A stretch of 64,000 nt of DNA. Source: Agromyces bracchium. Its GTDB lineage: Bacteria; Actinomycetota; Actinomycetes; Actinomycetales; Microbacteriaceae. The stretch covers positions 124,001 through 188,000 of the forward strand of contig NZ_WMLB01000006.1 of NCBI RefSeq assembly GCF_009709675.1, written 5' to 3'. Shown in pieces: positions 1 through 9,456 of the stretch. A program made the translations under genes and the position numbers. Positions within the stretch are counted from its first letter, which is position 1. Each line of letters opens with the position of its first letter. The notes beneath the pieces are model-generated. The model worked only from the letters and a program-made list of their open reading frames with translations, had not been told where the DNA came from and did not search any database.

Positions 1-569
<569 letters not shown>

Positions 570-2675
570 TCATAGTGTGCACGAGACGCACATTTCCAGC
601 TCTGTGCCCTCGAGCGCCTGCTGACGCAGCCGGATGTAGTAGATCGTCTTGATGCCCTTGCGCCAGGCGTAGATCTGGGCCTTGTTGATGTCGCGCGTCG
701 TCGCGGTGTCCTTGAAGAACAGCGTGAGCGAGAGGCCCTGGTCGACGTGCTGCGTCGCCGCGGCGTAGGTGTCGATGACCTTCTCGTAGCCGATCTCGTA
801 CGCGTCCTCGTAGTACTCGAGGTTGTCGTTCGTCATGAACGGCGCCGGGTAGTAGACGCGACCGAGCTTGCCTTCCTTGCGGATCTCGATCTTCGACGCG
901 ATCGGGTGGATCGACGACGTCGAGTTGTTGATGTACGAGATCGAGCCGGTCGGCGGCACCGCCTGCAGGTTCTGGTTGTAGATGCCGTGCTCCTGGATGG
1001 AGGCCTTCAGCTCCTGCCAGTCGTGCTGCGTCGGGATGTGCACGCCGGCGTCGGCGAACAGCTCGATGACCCGTGCGGTCTGGGGCACCCACGCGGCATC
1101 CGTGTACTTGTCGAAGAACTCGCCCGACGCGTACTTCGAGTCGGCGAACCCGTCGAAGGCCTCACCGCGCTCGATCGCGATGCGGTTCGACGCGCGCAGC
1201 GCGTGGAAGAGCACCGTGTAGAAGTAGATGTTCGTGAAGTCGATGCCCTCCTCGCTGCCGTAGTGGATGCGCTCGCGGGCGAGGTAGCCGTGCAGGTTCA
1301 TCTGGCCGAGGCCGATGGCGTGCGACTTGTCGTTGCCGTCTTCGACGGACCGCACCGACGAGATGTGCGACATGTTCGAGACGGCGGTGAGGCCGCGGAT
1401 GGCGGTCTCCACCGTCTTGCCGAGGTCGGGCGAGTCCATCGACAGCGCGATGTTCATCGACCCGAGGTTGCACGAGATGTCCTTGCCGATCTGGGCGTAG
1501 GAGAGGTCTTCGTTGTAGGTCGTCGGCGTGTTGACCTGGAGGATCTCGGAGCACAGGTTCGACATGTTGATCCGGCCCTTGATCGGGTTGGCCTTGTTCA
1601 CCGTGTCCTCGAACACGATGTAGGGGTAGCCCGACTCGAACTGGATCTCGGCGATCGTCTGGAAGAACTCGCGCGCGTTGATCTTCGTCTTCTTGATGCG
1701 CGGGTCGTCGACCATGGCGCGGTAGTTCTCGGTGATCGGCACGTCGCCGAACGGCTTGCCGTAGACGCGCTCGACGTCGTACGGCGAGAAGAGGTACATG
1801 TCCTCGTTGTTCTTCGCGAGCTCGAACGTGATGTCGGGCACGACGACGCCGAGGGAGAGCGTCTTGATGCGGATCTTCTCGTCGGCGTTCTCGCGCTTGG
1901 TGTCGAGGAACCGCATGATGTCGGGGTGGTGCGCCGACAGGTACACCGCACCGGCGCCCTGGCGCGCGCCGAGCTGGTTGGCGTACGAGAACGAGTCCTC
2001 GAGCAGCTTCATCACGGGGATGATGCCCGACGACTGGTTCTCGATCTGCTTGATGGGCGCACCCGACTCGCGGATGTTGCTGAGCAGGAGTGCCACGCCA
2101 CCGCCGCGCTTCGACAGCTGCAGCGACGAGTTGATGCCCCGCGAGATCGACTCCATGTTGTCCTCGATGCGGAGCAGGAAGCACGATACGAGCTCGCCGC
2201 GCTGCGCCTTGCCCGTGTTGAGGAACGTCGGCGTCGCCGGCTGGAAGCGGCCGGAGATGATCTCCTCCACCAGCTCGGTCGCGAGCTGCTCGTCACCCTG
2301 CGCGAGGCCGAGCGCGGTCATGACGACGCGGTCCTCGAAGCGCTCGAGGTACCGCTTGCCGTCGAAGGTCTTCAGCGTGTAGCTCGTGTAGTACTTGAAC
2401 GCGCCGAGGAACGTCTCGAAGCGGAACTTCTTCGAGTAGGCCAGGTCGTTGAGCTTCTGGATGAACTCGAACGAGTACATGCCGAGCGTCTCGGGCTCGT
2501 AGTACTCCTTCTCGACGAGGTAGTCGAGCCGCTCCTTCAGCGAGTGGAAGAAGACCGTGTTCTGGTTGACGTGCTGGAGGAAGTACTCCCGCGCCGCCTC
2601 CTTGTCCTTCTCGAACTGGATCTTCCCGTCGGCGCTGTAGAGGTTCAGCATCGCGTTCAGGGCGTGGTAGTCCAT
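570..2675 (-). CDS. nrdE: Ribonucleotide reductase class Ib, large (catalytic) subunit
   Basis: About 701 residues, the usual NrdE size. It reduces ribonucleoside diphosphates to deoxyribonucleotides using NrdF radical chemistry and NrdH electrons. The start is placed at the ATG opening [13 protein letters not shown], the conserved family N-terminus; the frame is open further upstream, but that part overlaps nrdI and looks unconserved. Visible features are the [16 protein letters not shown] segment, NLCSEIL with an active-site-region cysteine, [10 protein letters not shown], and a C-terminal CVSCTL tail that passes electrons from NrdH. nrdI ends 35 bases upstream and nrdF follows. Confidence 0.97.
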   Translation of the reverse strand: MDYHALNAMLNLYSADGKIQFEKDKEAAREYFLQHVNQNTVFFHSLKERLDYLVEKEYYEPETLGMYSFEFIQKLNDLAYSKKFRFETFLGAFKYYTSYTLKTFDGKRYLERFEDRVVMTALGLAQGDEQLATELVEEIISGRFQPATPTFLNTGKAQRGELVSCFLLRIEDNMESISRGINSSLQLSKRGGGVALLLSNIRESGAPIKQIENQSSGIIPVMKLLEDSFSYANQLGARQGAGAVYLSAHHPDIMRFLDTKRENADEKIRIKTLSLGVVVPDITFELAKNNEDMYLFSPYDVERVYGKPFGDVPITENYRAMVDDPRIKKTKINAREFFQTIAEIQFESGYPYIVFEDTVNKANPIKGRINMSNLCSEILQVNTPTTYNEDLSYAQIGKDISCNLGSMNIALSMDSPDLGKTVETAIRGLTAVSNMSHISSVRSVEDGNDKSHAIGLGQMNLHGYLARERIHYGSEEGIDFTNIYFYTVLFHALRASNRIAIERGEAFDGFADSKYASGEFFDKYTDAAWVPQTARVIELFADAGVHIPTQHDWQELKASIQEHGIYNQNLQAVPPTGSISYINNSTSSIHPIASKIEIRKEGKLGRVYYPAPFMTNDNLEYYEDAYEIGYEKVIDTYAAATQHVDQGLSLTLFFKDTATTRDINKAQIYAWRKGIKTIYYIRLRQQALEGTELEMCVSCTL

Positions 2676-2710
2676 CCCCGAGTTGCTCGAGCGCGGTGCG
2701 TCGATGACCG

Positions 2711-3139
2711 CTACGCCACTGTCGCCTGCGGCGCCTGCTGCTGCGTTGACCAAAATGCGTCCAATCCCTCGTCGACGGCGCGAACGTCGTCTGGTGTTCC
2801 GAATACTTCGAAGCGGTAGAGGTGCGGCACATGGCACTTCGCGGCGACGATGTCGCCCGCGAGGCCGTAGGCCGTACCGAAGTTGGTGTTGCCCGCGGCG
2901 ATCACGCCGCGGATGAGTGCGCGGTTGTGCGGGTCGTTCAGGAACCTGATGACCTGCTTGGGCACGGCGCCCTTGCCGTCCCCTCCCCCGTAGGTCGGGA
3001 CCACGAGGACGTAGGGCTCGTCGGCCACGAGCGCGGCATCCTTCGCATGGAGCGGGATGCGCGCCGCCGGCCGACCGAGCTTCTCGACGAAGCGCGCGGT
3101 GTTGCCCGACACGCTCGAGAAGTAGATGAGGTTCGTCAT
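2711..3139 (-). CDS. nrdI: NrdI flavodoxin-like activator of class Ib ribonucleotide reductase
   Basis: 142 residues with a flavodoxin fold. The N-terminal [16 protein letters not shown] is the FMN phosphate loop, and [15 protein letters not shown] is typical of NrdI. NrdI supplies the oxidant that assembles the dimanganese-tyrosyl cofactor in NrdF. The gene sits between nrdH and nrdE in the usual order. The nrdH-nrdI gap contains the second copy of the dispersed hairpin repeat. Confidence 0.95.
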   Translation of the reverse strand: MTNLIYFSSVSGNTARFVEKLGRPAARIPLHAKDAALVADEPYVLVVPTYGGGDGKGAVPKQVIRFLNDPHNRALIRGVIAAGNTNFGTAYGLAGDIVAAKCHVPHLYRFEVFGTPDDVRAVDEGLDAFWSTQQQAPQATVA

Positions 3140-3153
3140 GTCAGCCCCCGTGG

Positions 3154-3194
3154 CCGGTGGTCGAGTAGCCGCGCAAAGCCGGCGTATCGAGACC
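3154..3194 (-). repeat. Dispersed hairpin repeat, copy B (nrdH-nrdI gap)
   Basis: Read on the minus strand, this matches copy A at 513-555 over GTCTCGATACGC at one end and CTACTCGACCACCGG at the other, with a slightly different central hairpin (CGGCTTTGCGCGG). The two copies flank nrdI and nrdE in opposite orientation. Confidence 0.8.
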
Positions 3195-3196
3195 GG

Positions 3197-3430
3197 TTAT
3201 GCGAGGCGGCTCGCCAGCTCGTCGATCTTGTCGGGACGGAAGCCCGACCAGTGGTCTTCGTCGGTGATGACGACCGGGGCCTGCAGGTAGCCGAGCTCCT
3301 TGACCGCGGCGAGGGCGGTCTCATCCTGCGAGAGGTCGAGCACTTCGTACTCGATGCCCTTGCTGTCGAGGGCGCGGTACGTGGCATTGCACTGGACGCA
3401 GGAAGGCTTGGTGTAGACCGTGACCGTCAT
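3197..3430 (-). CDS. nrdH: NrdH redoxin (glutaredoxin-like electron donor)
   Basis: 77 residues. The active site CVQC lies in YTKPSCVQCNATYRAL near the N-terminus, and the C-terminal WSGFRPDKIDEL is the NrdH signature. It donates electrons to NrdE. The ATG at 3428-3430 is preceded by an AGAGGGG ribosome site, so the longer open frame upstream (which would cross the NrdR boxes) is rejected. It is the first gene of the nrd operon. Confidence 0.96.
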   Translation of the reverse strand: MTVTVYTKPSCVQCNATYRALDSKGIEYEVLDLSQDETALAAVKELGYLQAPVVITDEDHWSGFRPDKIDELASRLA

Positions 3431-3450
3431 CTCTGTGACCCCTCTTCTCT

Positions 3451-3466
3451 GGCTCCTGGAGGAGCC
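3451..3466 (-). other. Short hairpin in the nrdH 5' leader
   Basis: GGCTCC-TGGA-GGAGCC forms a perfect 6-bp stem in the nrdH leader, about 20 bases upstream of the start codon. Its role is unknown; it could shield or pause. No riboswitch consensus was recognised around it. Confidence 0.4.
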
Positions 3467-3494
3467 GTTCCCCCGGTGTTGCTTCAACTCTTCG

Positions 3495-3543
3495 ATACTA
3501 CATCTTGTGTCTGGGCAATTGCACGACCACAAGATGATGTAGT
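3495..3543 (-). promoter_or_regulatory. Probable nrd promoter with two NrdR-type boxes
   Basis: Two related 14-16 base sites face each other: ACTACATCTTGTGT at 3497-3510 and CACAAGATGATGTAGT at 3528-3543. Their centres are about 31-32 bases apart, near three helical turns, which is the arrangement known for the ATP/dATP-sensing repressor NrdR. A minus-strand -10-like TAGTAT (3495-3500) overlaps the promoter-proximal box. nrdR itself is not in the window. Confidence 0.75.
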
Positions 3544-3556
3544 TACATCCGTGTAG

Positions 3557-3643
3557 TTTTCCACCGCGTTCTCCACCGTTCACTCACAGGCCGAAGCCGG
3601 TCTGATCGGCGGATTTCCGCGGTTCGGGTTTCCGTTCTCCACA
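3557..3643. promoter_or_regulatory. Cluster of DnaA-box-like nonamers upstream of nrd
   Basis: TTTTCCACC (3557-3565), TTCTCCACC (3569-3577) and TTCTCCACA (3635-3643) lie in the same orientation within 90 bases and resemble the DnaA box TTGTCCACA. DnaA control of nrd is established in E. coli; here it is inference. The rest of the 3431-3966 gap shows no gene. Its right end should hold the promoter of the NYN gene. Confidence 0.35.
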
Positions 3644-3966
3644 GGCCTGCTCATCTGTGCAGAGCCGGCCTGTGAATGGATGTCGGGCGTGTCGTCGGCG
3701 TGTCGCCCCCGCACCACGCCGGCACGAGGCATCCGCACCGCCCGTGCGACGATGCCACGACCCCCGCTGGCGACGGCTTCACGCGACATACCGGCTCCCC
3801 CGACCCGACATCTGGCCCTCATCGGCCCGCCGACCACAACATCTGGTGGCGTCCGCTGGTAATGCTGCCACCACCCACCGACATTCCCGCGACGGATGCC
3901 ACGGCGCGTCGTGGTGGATTCGACGGAATCGGGCGCCGGGCGCGACTCCGCTGCCATGCTGGGCGG

Positions 3967-4701
3967 ATGGCAGCGCCGAACGAACTCCTCGCCGTCCTCA
4001 TCGACGCCGACAACGTACCGCCGTCGAAGATCGGTGCGGTCCTCGCGGAGGTGGCGGGCTTCGGCACGGCATCGGTGAAGCGGGTGTACGGCGACTGGAC
4101 GAGGCCGACCCTCGGCAGCTGGAAGACGGTCGCGAGTGAGCACGTCATCCAGCCGATGCAGCAGTTCGCGAACACGGTCGGCAAGAACGCGACCGACAGC
4201 GCGCTGATCATCGACGCCATGGACCTGCTGTACACGCGACGCTTCCACGCGTTCTGCATCGTGTCTTCCGACAGCGACTTCACGCGTCTCGCGTCGCGCA
4301 TCCGCGAGGAGGGTGTCACGGTCTACGGGTTCGGCGAGCGCAAGACGCCCGAAGCGTTTCGCAACGCGTGCGACCGGTTCACCTACCTCGAAGTGCTCGA
4401 CGAGCCGGCGGAGGAGACCACGTCCCCGGCGCCGACACGCGTACCGCCGGCGAAGCTGCGAAGCGACACCAAGCTCGTGTCCGGCCTGCGGGCAAGCGTC
4501 GTGACCGCATCGCAGGAGGACGGGTGGGCGAATCTCTCCGCGGTGGGCCATGTGATCCGGAACCAGCAGCCCGACTTCGACTCGCGCAACTGGGGCTACG
4601 AAAAGCTGTCGGACCTGGTGCGCGCGACCGAGCTGTTCCTTGTCCAGCCCGCGCCCGCGGGCGGGCTGAAGGTACGGGACAAGCGGAAGAACGGCGACTG
4701 A
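3967..4701 (+). CDS. NYN-domain (LabA/DUF88-type) protein with C-terminal OST-HTH/LOTUS domain
   Basis: 244 residues. The N-terminal NYN domain (PIN-like RNase fold, about residues 5-140) shows LAVLIDADNVPPSKI, ALIIDAMDLLY and the acidic FCIVSSDSDFTRLASR followed by GVTVYGFG, the pattern of metal-binding aspartates. The C-terminal ~65 residues (SQEDGWANLSAVGHVIR, FDSRNWGYEKLSDLV) match an OST-HTH/LOTUS domain, which is linked to RNA binding. The likely role is RNA processing or decay; the substrate is unknown. A -10-like CATGCT six bases before the ATG suggests a leaderless mRNA. It converges on the Nudix-like gene. Confidence 0.85.
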   Translation: MAAPNELLAVLIDADNVPPSKIGAVLAEVAGFGTASVKRVYGDWTRPTLGSWKTVASEHVIQPMQQFANTVGKNATDSALIIDAMDLLYTRRFHAFCIVSSDSDFTRLASRIREEGVTVYGFGERKTPEAFRNACDRFTYLEVLDEPAEETTSPAPTRVPPAKLRSDTKLVSGLRASVVTASQEDGWANLSAVGHVIRNQQPDFDSRNWGYEKLSDLVRATELFLVQPAPAGGLKVRDKRKNGD

Positions 4702-4793
4702 GCCCGCCTCACGGAGGATGCGAGATGTCGTCGACCGGCCAGCGTCTCGGACGCCGTCACGCAGCCTCGCCCACCAAGCGAGGGCGTCGGCGC

Positions 4794-6101
4794 TCAGGAA
4801 GCTCTCGCCGTGGCCATCAGACTCGGGTCAGCCGCCAACTGACGAGCAAGGGCGTCGAGCGCCATGTCGAGCGGAACGGATATCCCGCTCTCGAGCGGGC
4901 CCAGATCCGGAACTAGCCCGGTGTCTCGCCACATTGGTCGTCGCTTACGTCTCCGGTTGCTAGAACTACTCGGACGTCGTACTGGCGCGCCGAGGTCGAG
5001 TTGGACGTAGTCGACTCGTCGTGTCCAGTTGCGTTCGTCCGAGCCGATGGCATGGATTCGCGAAGTTGGCTTCGGCATCAGACGGTCATCATGAGGGAGA
5101 TTCACCGGGACGACTCCAAACAGTTCGGGCTTGCCGCCGCGATCGAGCCACCGTCCGTATCCGACGAGAGTCACGCGCCCGAACGCCGATGTGGGAATAC
5201 GAGTCTCCTCGTTCAGTTCGCGTGCGACACCAGCAGCGAACGCCTCGCCCAGCTCGCGACTCGCGGCCGCGTCGAGATCCCGTGGCTCGAGCGCACCCGA
5301 TCCAGATGGCGCCCATAGTCCAGCGCCCGCTTGAGCGTGAGTCGACTGCAGCGTGACGACGAGCCGATCGTCCGACGTGATCGCAAGCACCGACGCACCA
5401 AGCCCGTTGTTGAGCCGGCTCACCTCAAGCGGCATCAGGCCGCCCTGCTCTCGAAACACATAGCGGTCAGCGAAATCGAACGCGACCATCTCGCCGTCGA
5501 CCTCTCGCTCGATCGCGAGCTTCGTCGCTTCGTTCGAACACAACGCGGAATAGAAGTCACCCTCCCGAAGTCGAACGGCACGCCCAGCCGACACTGACTC
5601 CGAATCCAGGTCCGACATGAGCCCGACATTTGGGCCGTTGAAAGGGAAGCGTCCGGTGGCACTATGACGAAGGAGGAACGGAGCCAACTGCCTGAGATCA
5701 TCCGGGAGACGGTAGCGGTGATCTTCGACTACGAAAGGAATGTGGCTCCCAGGGAGTTCGAGATCTATGGCGGGGTTCACTGCAACGGAACCTTCGTCGC
5801 TCTCGATGATCAGGGGAAGCTCATCAGAGTAGAGGCGCCGCGAGCCGAAGCGGATTGGCCTGCTAAGCGGACGGAAGTTCCACTTTGACCACCTGCCAAG
5901 CAGGCCAATGCTGTCGAGGGCCAGAAGTACAACTCCGAGGACGAGACTTGCTGCCGCATAGACCGCGGCGAGTTCTGGGGGGAGCGCAAGGAGCGAAGGA
6001 ACAAGTCCAACTAGGAAGCTCACCACGGCGACGATGTAGACCCACTCTGATCGTGCGACGAAAACGGCTCGGTCACGGAAGCTCAGGAGCGCTGACTTCA
6101 T
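4794..6101 (-). CDS. Two-transmembrane protein with Nudix-like domain
   Basis: 435 residues. Two hydrophobic helices (about 19-40 and 45-68) anchor it, followed by a long cytosolic region. Residues ~270-330 hold a diverged Nudix signature: GLWAPSGSGALEP, then GVARELNEETRIP, which fits the R-E-U-x-E-E core after an insertion. The C-terminal linker is Arg/Ser-rich. The start is supported by GGGGGA ten bases upstream. The architecture resembles the SMODS-associated 2TM-Nudix proteins of nucleotide-second-messenger defence systems (family-level inference); no cyclase lies in the window. Codon choice and GC are clearly lower than in its neighbours, suggesting transfer. Confidence 0.6.
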   Translation of the reverse strand: MKSALLSFRDRAVFVARSEWVYIVAVVSFLVGLVPSLLALPPELAAVYAAASLVLGVVLLALDSIGLLGRWSKWNFRPLSRPIRFGSRRLYSDELPLIIESDEGSVAVNPAIDLELPGSHIPFVVEDHRYRLPDDLRQLAPFLLRHSATGRFPFNGPNVGLMSDLDSESVSAGRAVRLREGDFYSALCSNEATKLAIEREVDGEMVAFDFADRYVFREQGGLMPLEVSRLNNGLGASVLAITSDDRLVVTLQSTHAQAGAGLWAPSGSGALEPRDLDAAASRELGEAFAAGVARELNEETRIPTSAFGRVTLVGYGRWLDRGGKPELFGVVPVNLPHDDRLMPKPTSRIHAIGSDERNWTRRVDYVQLDLGAPVRRPSSSSNRRRKRRPMWRDTGLVPDLGPLESGISVPLDMALDALARQLAADPSLMATARAS

Positions 6102-6326
6102 CGGACCATTTCCCCCGTCGGCGTCGTCACGGCGAGCGGCTGGTCACGATCGTAGGCGTGCGTCACGTCCCAAGCCTCTCGGTATCGATCGCCGCTGAGC
6201 CGCGACACGCCCGTTCGCCCAATTCAGGACGCAGAGAGTTCGGCACGATCGCCGTACTCGGTGTCCGTTGTGGCCGCATCAGATGTCCGAGACGAGGAGA
6301 TGGCACGGCCCGGGTACGCTCCCCTC

Positions 6327-6851
6327 ATGCCCGCAGCCCCGCGCGAACCAGCGCTCTCCGTGCTCGGCTCGGCCTGGACCGAGACGAGCACAGAGGCGGT
6401 CACGGGGCGCTGGCCGCGGCGCACGAGGACCCGCGAGGTGGTCCGGTTCCGGGATTGGCTGGTGGATGGTCGACCGCTGCGCGAGCGTGCCTCGATAGGT
6501 CACCCCCGAGCGGACGACCGGCCGCTCATGTGGGGGCCGGAGGCCGGCGACGCGGTCGTCGTCGCCAGCCTCAGGGCGCTGCTCGCCGACGAGGTCGGGC
6601 CGGACGAGGAGTGGGTGCGCTTTCCGGACGGGCGCACGGCAATCTTGTTCTGCGGGCTCTGCGGAGACATCTGGTGCGGCGCGATCAGTGCGGACGTCCG
6701 CGTCGAGGAGTCGATCGTCGAGTGGCGGGACGTCGCCTACCAGGATCGGATCACCGGAGAGATCGCCACCGACCGTCCTCCGTTCACGCTCCGGTTCGAG
6801 CGTGGACCCTACGAGCGAACGATCCGGGACCTCATCACCGGTTGGCGCTGA
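6327..6851 (+). CDS. Hypothetical protein with C-x-x-C...C cysteines
   Basis: About 174 residues, family not recognised. A central strand-like segment carries FCGLCGDIWCGA, so three cysteines lie close together and could bind metal or form a disulfide. There is no signal peptide or membrane helix. The ATG at 6327 is preferred because TACGCT lies six bases upstream, the layout of a leaderless promoter; GTG 6261 and ATG 6300 are possible but lack well-spaced ribosome sites. It converges with the CCA-enzyme-like gene. Confidence 0.6.
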   Translation: MPAAPREPALSVLGSAWTETSTEAVTGRWPRRTRTREVVRFRDWLVDGRPLRERASIGHPRADDRPLMWGPEAGDAVVVASLRALLADEVGPDEEWVRFPDGRTAILFCGLCGDIWCGAISADVRVEESIVEWRDVAYQDRITGEIATDRPPFTLRFERGPYERTIRDLITGWR

Positions 6852-6926
6852 CGCGCATGGGCGCGCCCGCGGGATGGATCACGGGCGCCCTGAAGATCTG
6901 ACGCCGAATCGGGTCAGCGCGATCCA

Positions 6927-8321
6927 TCACCGTCCACGACGCGCCCGCAGCCAGCCGAGCGCACCGTCGTGGTCCACGAACTCCCCCGCGTCCTGCGCGT
7001 CGAGCGCCGCGACGAGCACGGCCTTGAAGTCGGGCCCCGGGGCCGTCCCGTGGTCGATGAGGTCGCGCCCGGTGAGCAGGGGCACGCTGCCCGCACGGTC
7101 ATCCGCGCGCCATCGGTCCAGCCACTCGCGTGCCGGTGATGGACGCGCCCCCGCACCTCGGCCGGCGCAGTCCGCGTCGACGACCGCCGCCCAGTCGTCG
7201 ATCGACACCCGACCGAGCCGGCGCCCGAGTCGGCGCACGGCGTGGCGACTCGGCCGCCCGGGCACGGTGGTCGCGGTCATGTGCTCCGCGACGAGGGTCG
7301 CGACGTCCGCGGTCAGCGGATGGGGCGCGCCGATCCTGCGCAGGAATGCGCGCGCGACCTCCGCCCCGACCTGCGCGTGCCCCCGGCTCGTGATGCGCCC
7401 GTCGACCTCCCGGACGGTGGTCTGCGGCTTGCCGAGGTCGTGCAGGAGCGTCGCGAGGACGACGCGCTCACGACGGAGCCCATCCCATCCCTCCTCGACG
7501 GCGACGCGCGCGCATTCGTCTGCGGCGAGGCCGAGGTGCGTGAAGACGTCGCCCTCCGGATGCCACGAGGGGTCCTGCTCGCACCCGCGCGTGGCCGCCA
7601 GCTCGGGGAAGCACGCGAGCCACCCGGTCGCCTCGAGAACCCGCAGGCCGGCCGAGATGTCCACGCCGGAGCGCGCGAGCTTCCGCCACTCGAGCCAGAC
7701 GCGCTCGACGGGGAGCAAGGCGAACGACGGGCGGATGGCTCGGGCGAGCCGGGCCGTCGCCAAGTCCAGGCGGAGGCCGAAGCGCGCTGCCAGCTGCATT
7801 GCGCGCAGGACGCGAGCCGGATCGTCGGCGAACCGGTCGGAGGTGTGACGCAGCACACCGTCGCGGAGGTCCGCGGCGCCGCCGAACGGGTCGATCAGCT
7901 CGCCGCTGACCGGGTCCCATCCCATCGCGTTGATGGTGAAGTCGCGCCGCGCGAACGCCTCGCGCTCGACCAGCGTCGTCACCGACACGTCGAAGTGCTC
8001 GCCCGCAGCCGTGACGCGGAGGATCTCGAAGTGGGCGCCCGTCCGGTCGGTGCGCCCGACGGCCGAGAGCTCGGACTCGACCGCCGCGACATCGACCTCG
8101 CCGTGCACCTCGATGTCCACGTCACCGGCTCGAATTCCGGGTGTGCGGATCGCGTCGCGCACCGCTCCCCCGACGATCAGGGGCCTCCCACCCGCGCGCA
8201 GGCACGCATCGATCACCCGGACGGCGGCATCGCCGAGCTCGATCAGGCCGGGGGCGGGGTACCGGTGAACCTCGCCTCGGGCATGCGACCCGAGGCTGTA
8301 CTCGCATGACACCGGATCCAC
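6927..8321 (-). CDS. CCA tRNA nucleotidyltransferase / poly(A) polymerase family protein with HD domain
   Basis: 464 residues. The head domain shows IVGGAVRDAIRT and the metal-binding DVDIEVHG. It is followed by EAFARRDFTINAM, DPFGGAADLRDGVLRHT and DDPARVLRAMQLAARFG, the nucleotide-binding and neck motifs of class II CCA-adding enzymes. A C-terminal HD module shows LLHDLGKPQTT. It should add or repair tRNA 3' CCA ends, or add A tails. The GTG start has GGGGAG six bases upstream. The usual actinobacterial pcnA neighbours are absent, so this may be a second paralogue. Confidence 0.85.
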   Translation of the reverse strand: MDPVSCEYSLGSHARGEVHRYPAPGLIELGDAAVRVIDACLRAGGRPLIVGGAVRDAIRTPGIRAGDVDIEVHGEVDVAAVESELSAVGRTDRTGAHFEILRVTAAGEHFDVSVTTLVEREAFARRDFTINAMGWDPVSGELIDPFGGAADLRDGVLRHTSDRFADDPARVLRAMQLAARFGLRLDLATARLARAIRPSFALLPVERVWLEWRKLARSGVDISAGLRVLEATGWLACFPELAATRGCEQDPSWHPEGDVFTHLGLAADECARVAVEEGWDGLRRERVVLATLLHDLGKPQTTVREVDGRITSRGHAQVGAEVARAFLRRIGAPHPLTADVATLVAEHMTATTVPGRPSRHAVRRLGRRLGRVSIDDWAAVVDADCAGRGAGARPSPAREWLDRWRADDRAGSVPLLTGRDLIDHGTAPGPDFKAVLVAALDAQDAGEFVDHDGALGWLRARRGR

Positions 8322-8522
8322 GCTCAGCTCCCCATCGACCGGGGCGCCGGATTCGCCTGCCTGGTGGGCAGGAGGGAAAGCTTAGACCCTTCCCTGCTCA
8401 CCGCGGCCGCCTCAGGTGCGCCGCTCGTGCCATCCGTCGACCCCTACCGCGCACCGCCCCGGGCGGGCTAGCCTGACGGCGGACCAGTACCCGACGCAGA
8501 TCACCTGCGAAGGAAGGACCCA

Positions 8523-9341
8523 ATGTCCCACACCGTCATCTCGCACGACGGCGCTTCGATCGCGTACGACCGCGAGGGCGAGGGCCCTCCCGTGATCCTC
8601 GTCGGCGGCGCGTTCCAGTTCCGCGCGTTCGATCCGACCACGAAGCAGCTCGCGACCCTGCTCGCCGCACGCGGCTACACGGTCGTCAACTACGACCGGC
8701 GCGGACGCGGCGAGAGCGCGCACGACGTGCCGATGGGCCTGCACGAGACGCTCGCCGACCTCCGCGCGATCGTCGCCGAGCTCGGGCGCGTCCACGAGCT
8801 CGGCGAGGGCGTCGCCCTGTTCGGCAATTCGTCGGGCGGCGCGATCGCGCTCGCGGCCGCGGCGCACGGCCTGCCCGTGACCGCGATCGTCGGCTTCGAG
8901 GTGCCGATCGGTGCGGAGCAGGGCCCCGAGGGCGCGGACTTCCTCGCGGGCCTCCGCGAACGCATCGCGGGCGACGACCCCGACGCGGTCGTCGAGTACT
9001 TCATGAAGGACATGCCGCGCGAGTGGCTCGAGCAGTCGAAGGGCAGCCCGGCCTGGCCCCTCATGGTGCGCATCGGCCCGAGCCTCGAAGCGGATGCCGA
9101 GTCCCTCGCCTGGGCGCAGTCCGCGCCGCACGCCGAGCTGTTCGGGTCGATCCAGGCGCCCACGCTCGTGCTCGTCGGCGACGAGGGCGTGCCGAGCGGG
9201 ATGGCGCCGGCGGCCGACGCGATCGTCTCGGCGATGCCGAACGCGTCGCGCGGCACGGTGCCCGCGGTGCAGCACTCGTGGCAGCCCGAGAGCATGGCGG
9301 CGGCGATCGCCGACTTCCTCGACGCCCACGTCGAGCGCTGA
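8523..9341 (+). CDS. Alpha/beta hydrolase
   Basis: 272 residues, a standard single-domain alpha/beta hydrolase. Visible features are the oxyanion loop VILVGGAFQ, NYDRRGRGES after strand 4, the nucleophile elbow LFGNSSGGAIA (Ser near residue 101), an acid candidate in LVLVGDEG, and the catalytic His in PAVQHSW near the C-terminus. The substrate is unknown. A GAAGGAAGG ribosome site precedes the ATG and a TAGCCT -10 candidate lies near 8468. It converges with the next gene across a long inverted repeat. Confidence 0.88.
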   Translation: MSHTVISHDGASIAYDREGEGPPVILVGGAFQFRAFDPTTKQLATLLAARGYTVVNYDRRGRGESAHDVPMGLHETLADLRAIVAELGRVHELGEGVALFGNSSGGAIALAAAAHGLPVTAIVGFEVPIGAEQGPEGADFLAGLRERIAGDDPDAVVEYFMKDMPREWLEQSKGSPAWPLMVRIGPSLEADAESLAWAQSAPHAELFGSIQAPTLVLVGDEGVPSGMAPAADAIVSAMPNASRGTVPAVQHSWQPESMAAAIADFLDAHVER

Positions 9342-9373
9342 GCGCGCGGCGCACGAACCCGCCTCCCGCCGAC

Positions 9374-9434
9374 TGCGCGGATTCGCGACGGGTGCGCAGG
9401 CGCGGGCCCGCGCACCCGTCGCGAATCCGCGCAC
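9374..9434. repeat. Convergent-gap inverted repeat, copy 1
   Basis: A GCGCGGATTCGCGACGGGTG arm is mirrored by a CACCCGTCGCGAATCCGCGC arm around a short GC-rich centre, giving a stem above 20 bp. It lies between the 3' ends of the hydrolase and the tail-anchored protein. Related copies lie at 17714, 40232 and 40404, all between convergent genes, so a bidirectional terminator role is likely. Confidence 0.85.
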
Positions 9435-9456
9435 CCGCGGGGCGGGGGCCGGCGGT

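Noticed and set aside
3431..3966. Cobalamin riboswitch upstream of nrd
   Set aside because: The operon is class Ib, which is B12-independent, and no B12-box-like core is present; NrdR sites explain the region better.
5664..5888. 74-codon rightward frame inside the lower-GC island
   Set aside because: It has a plausible start and less biased composition, but lies wholly antisense to the Nudix-like gene and shows no family features.
4794..6101. Prophage or insertion sequence as source of the low-GC stretch
   Set aside because: No transposase, integrase, terminal repeats or tRNA target was seen.
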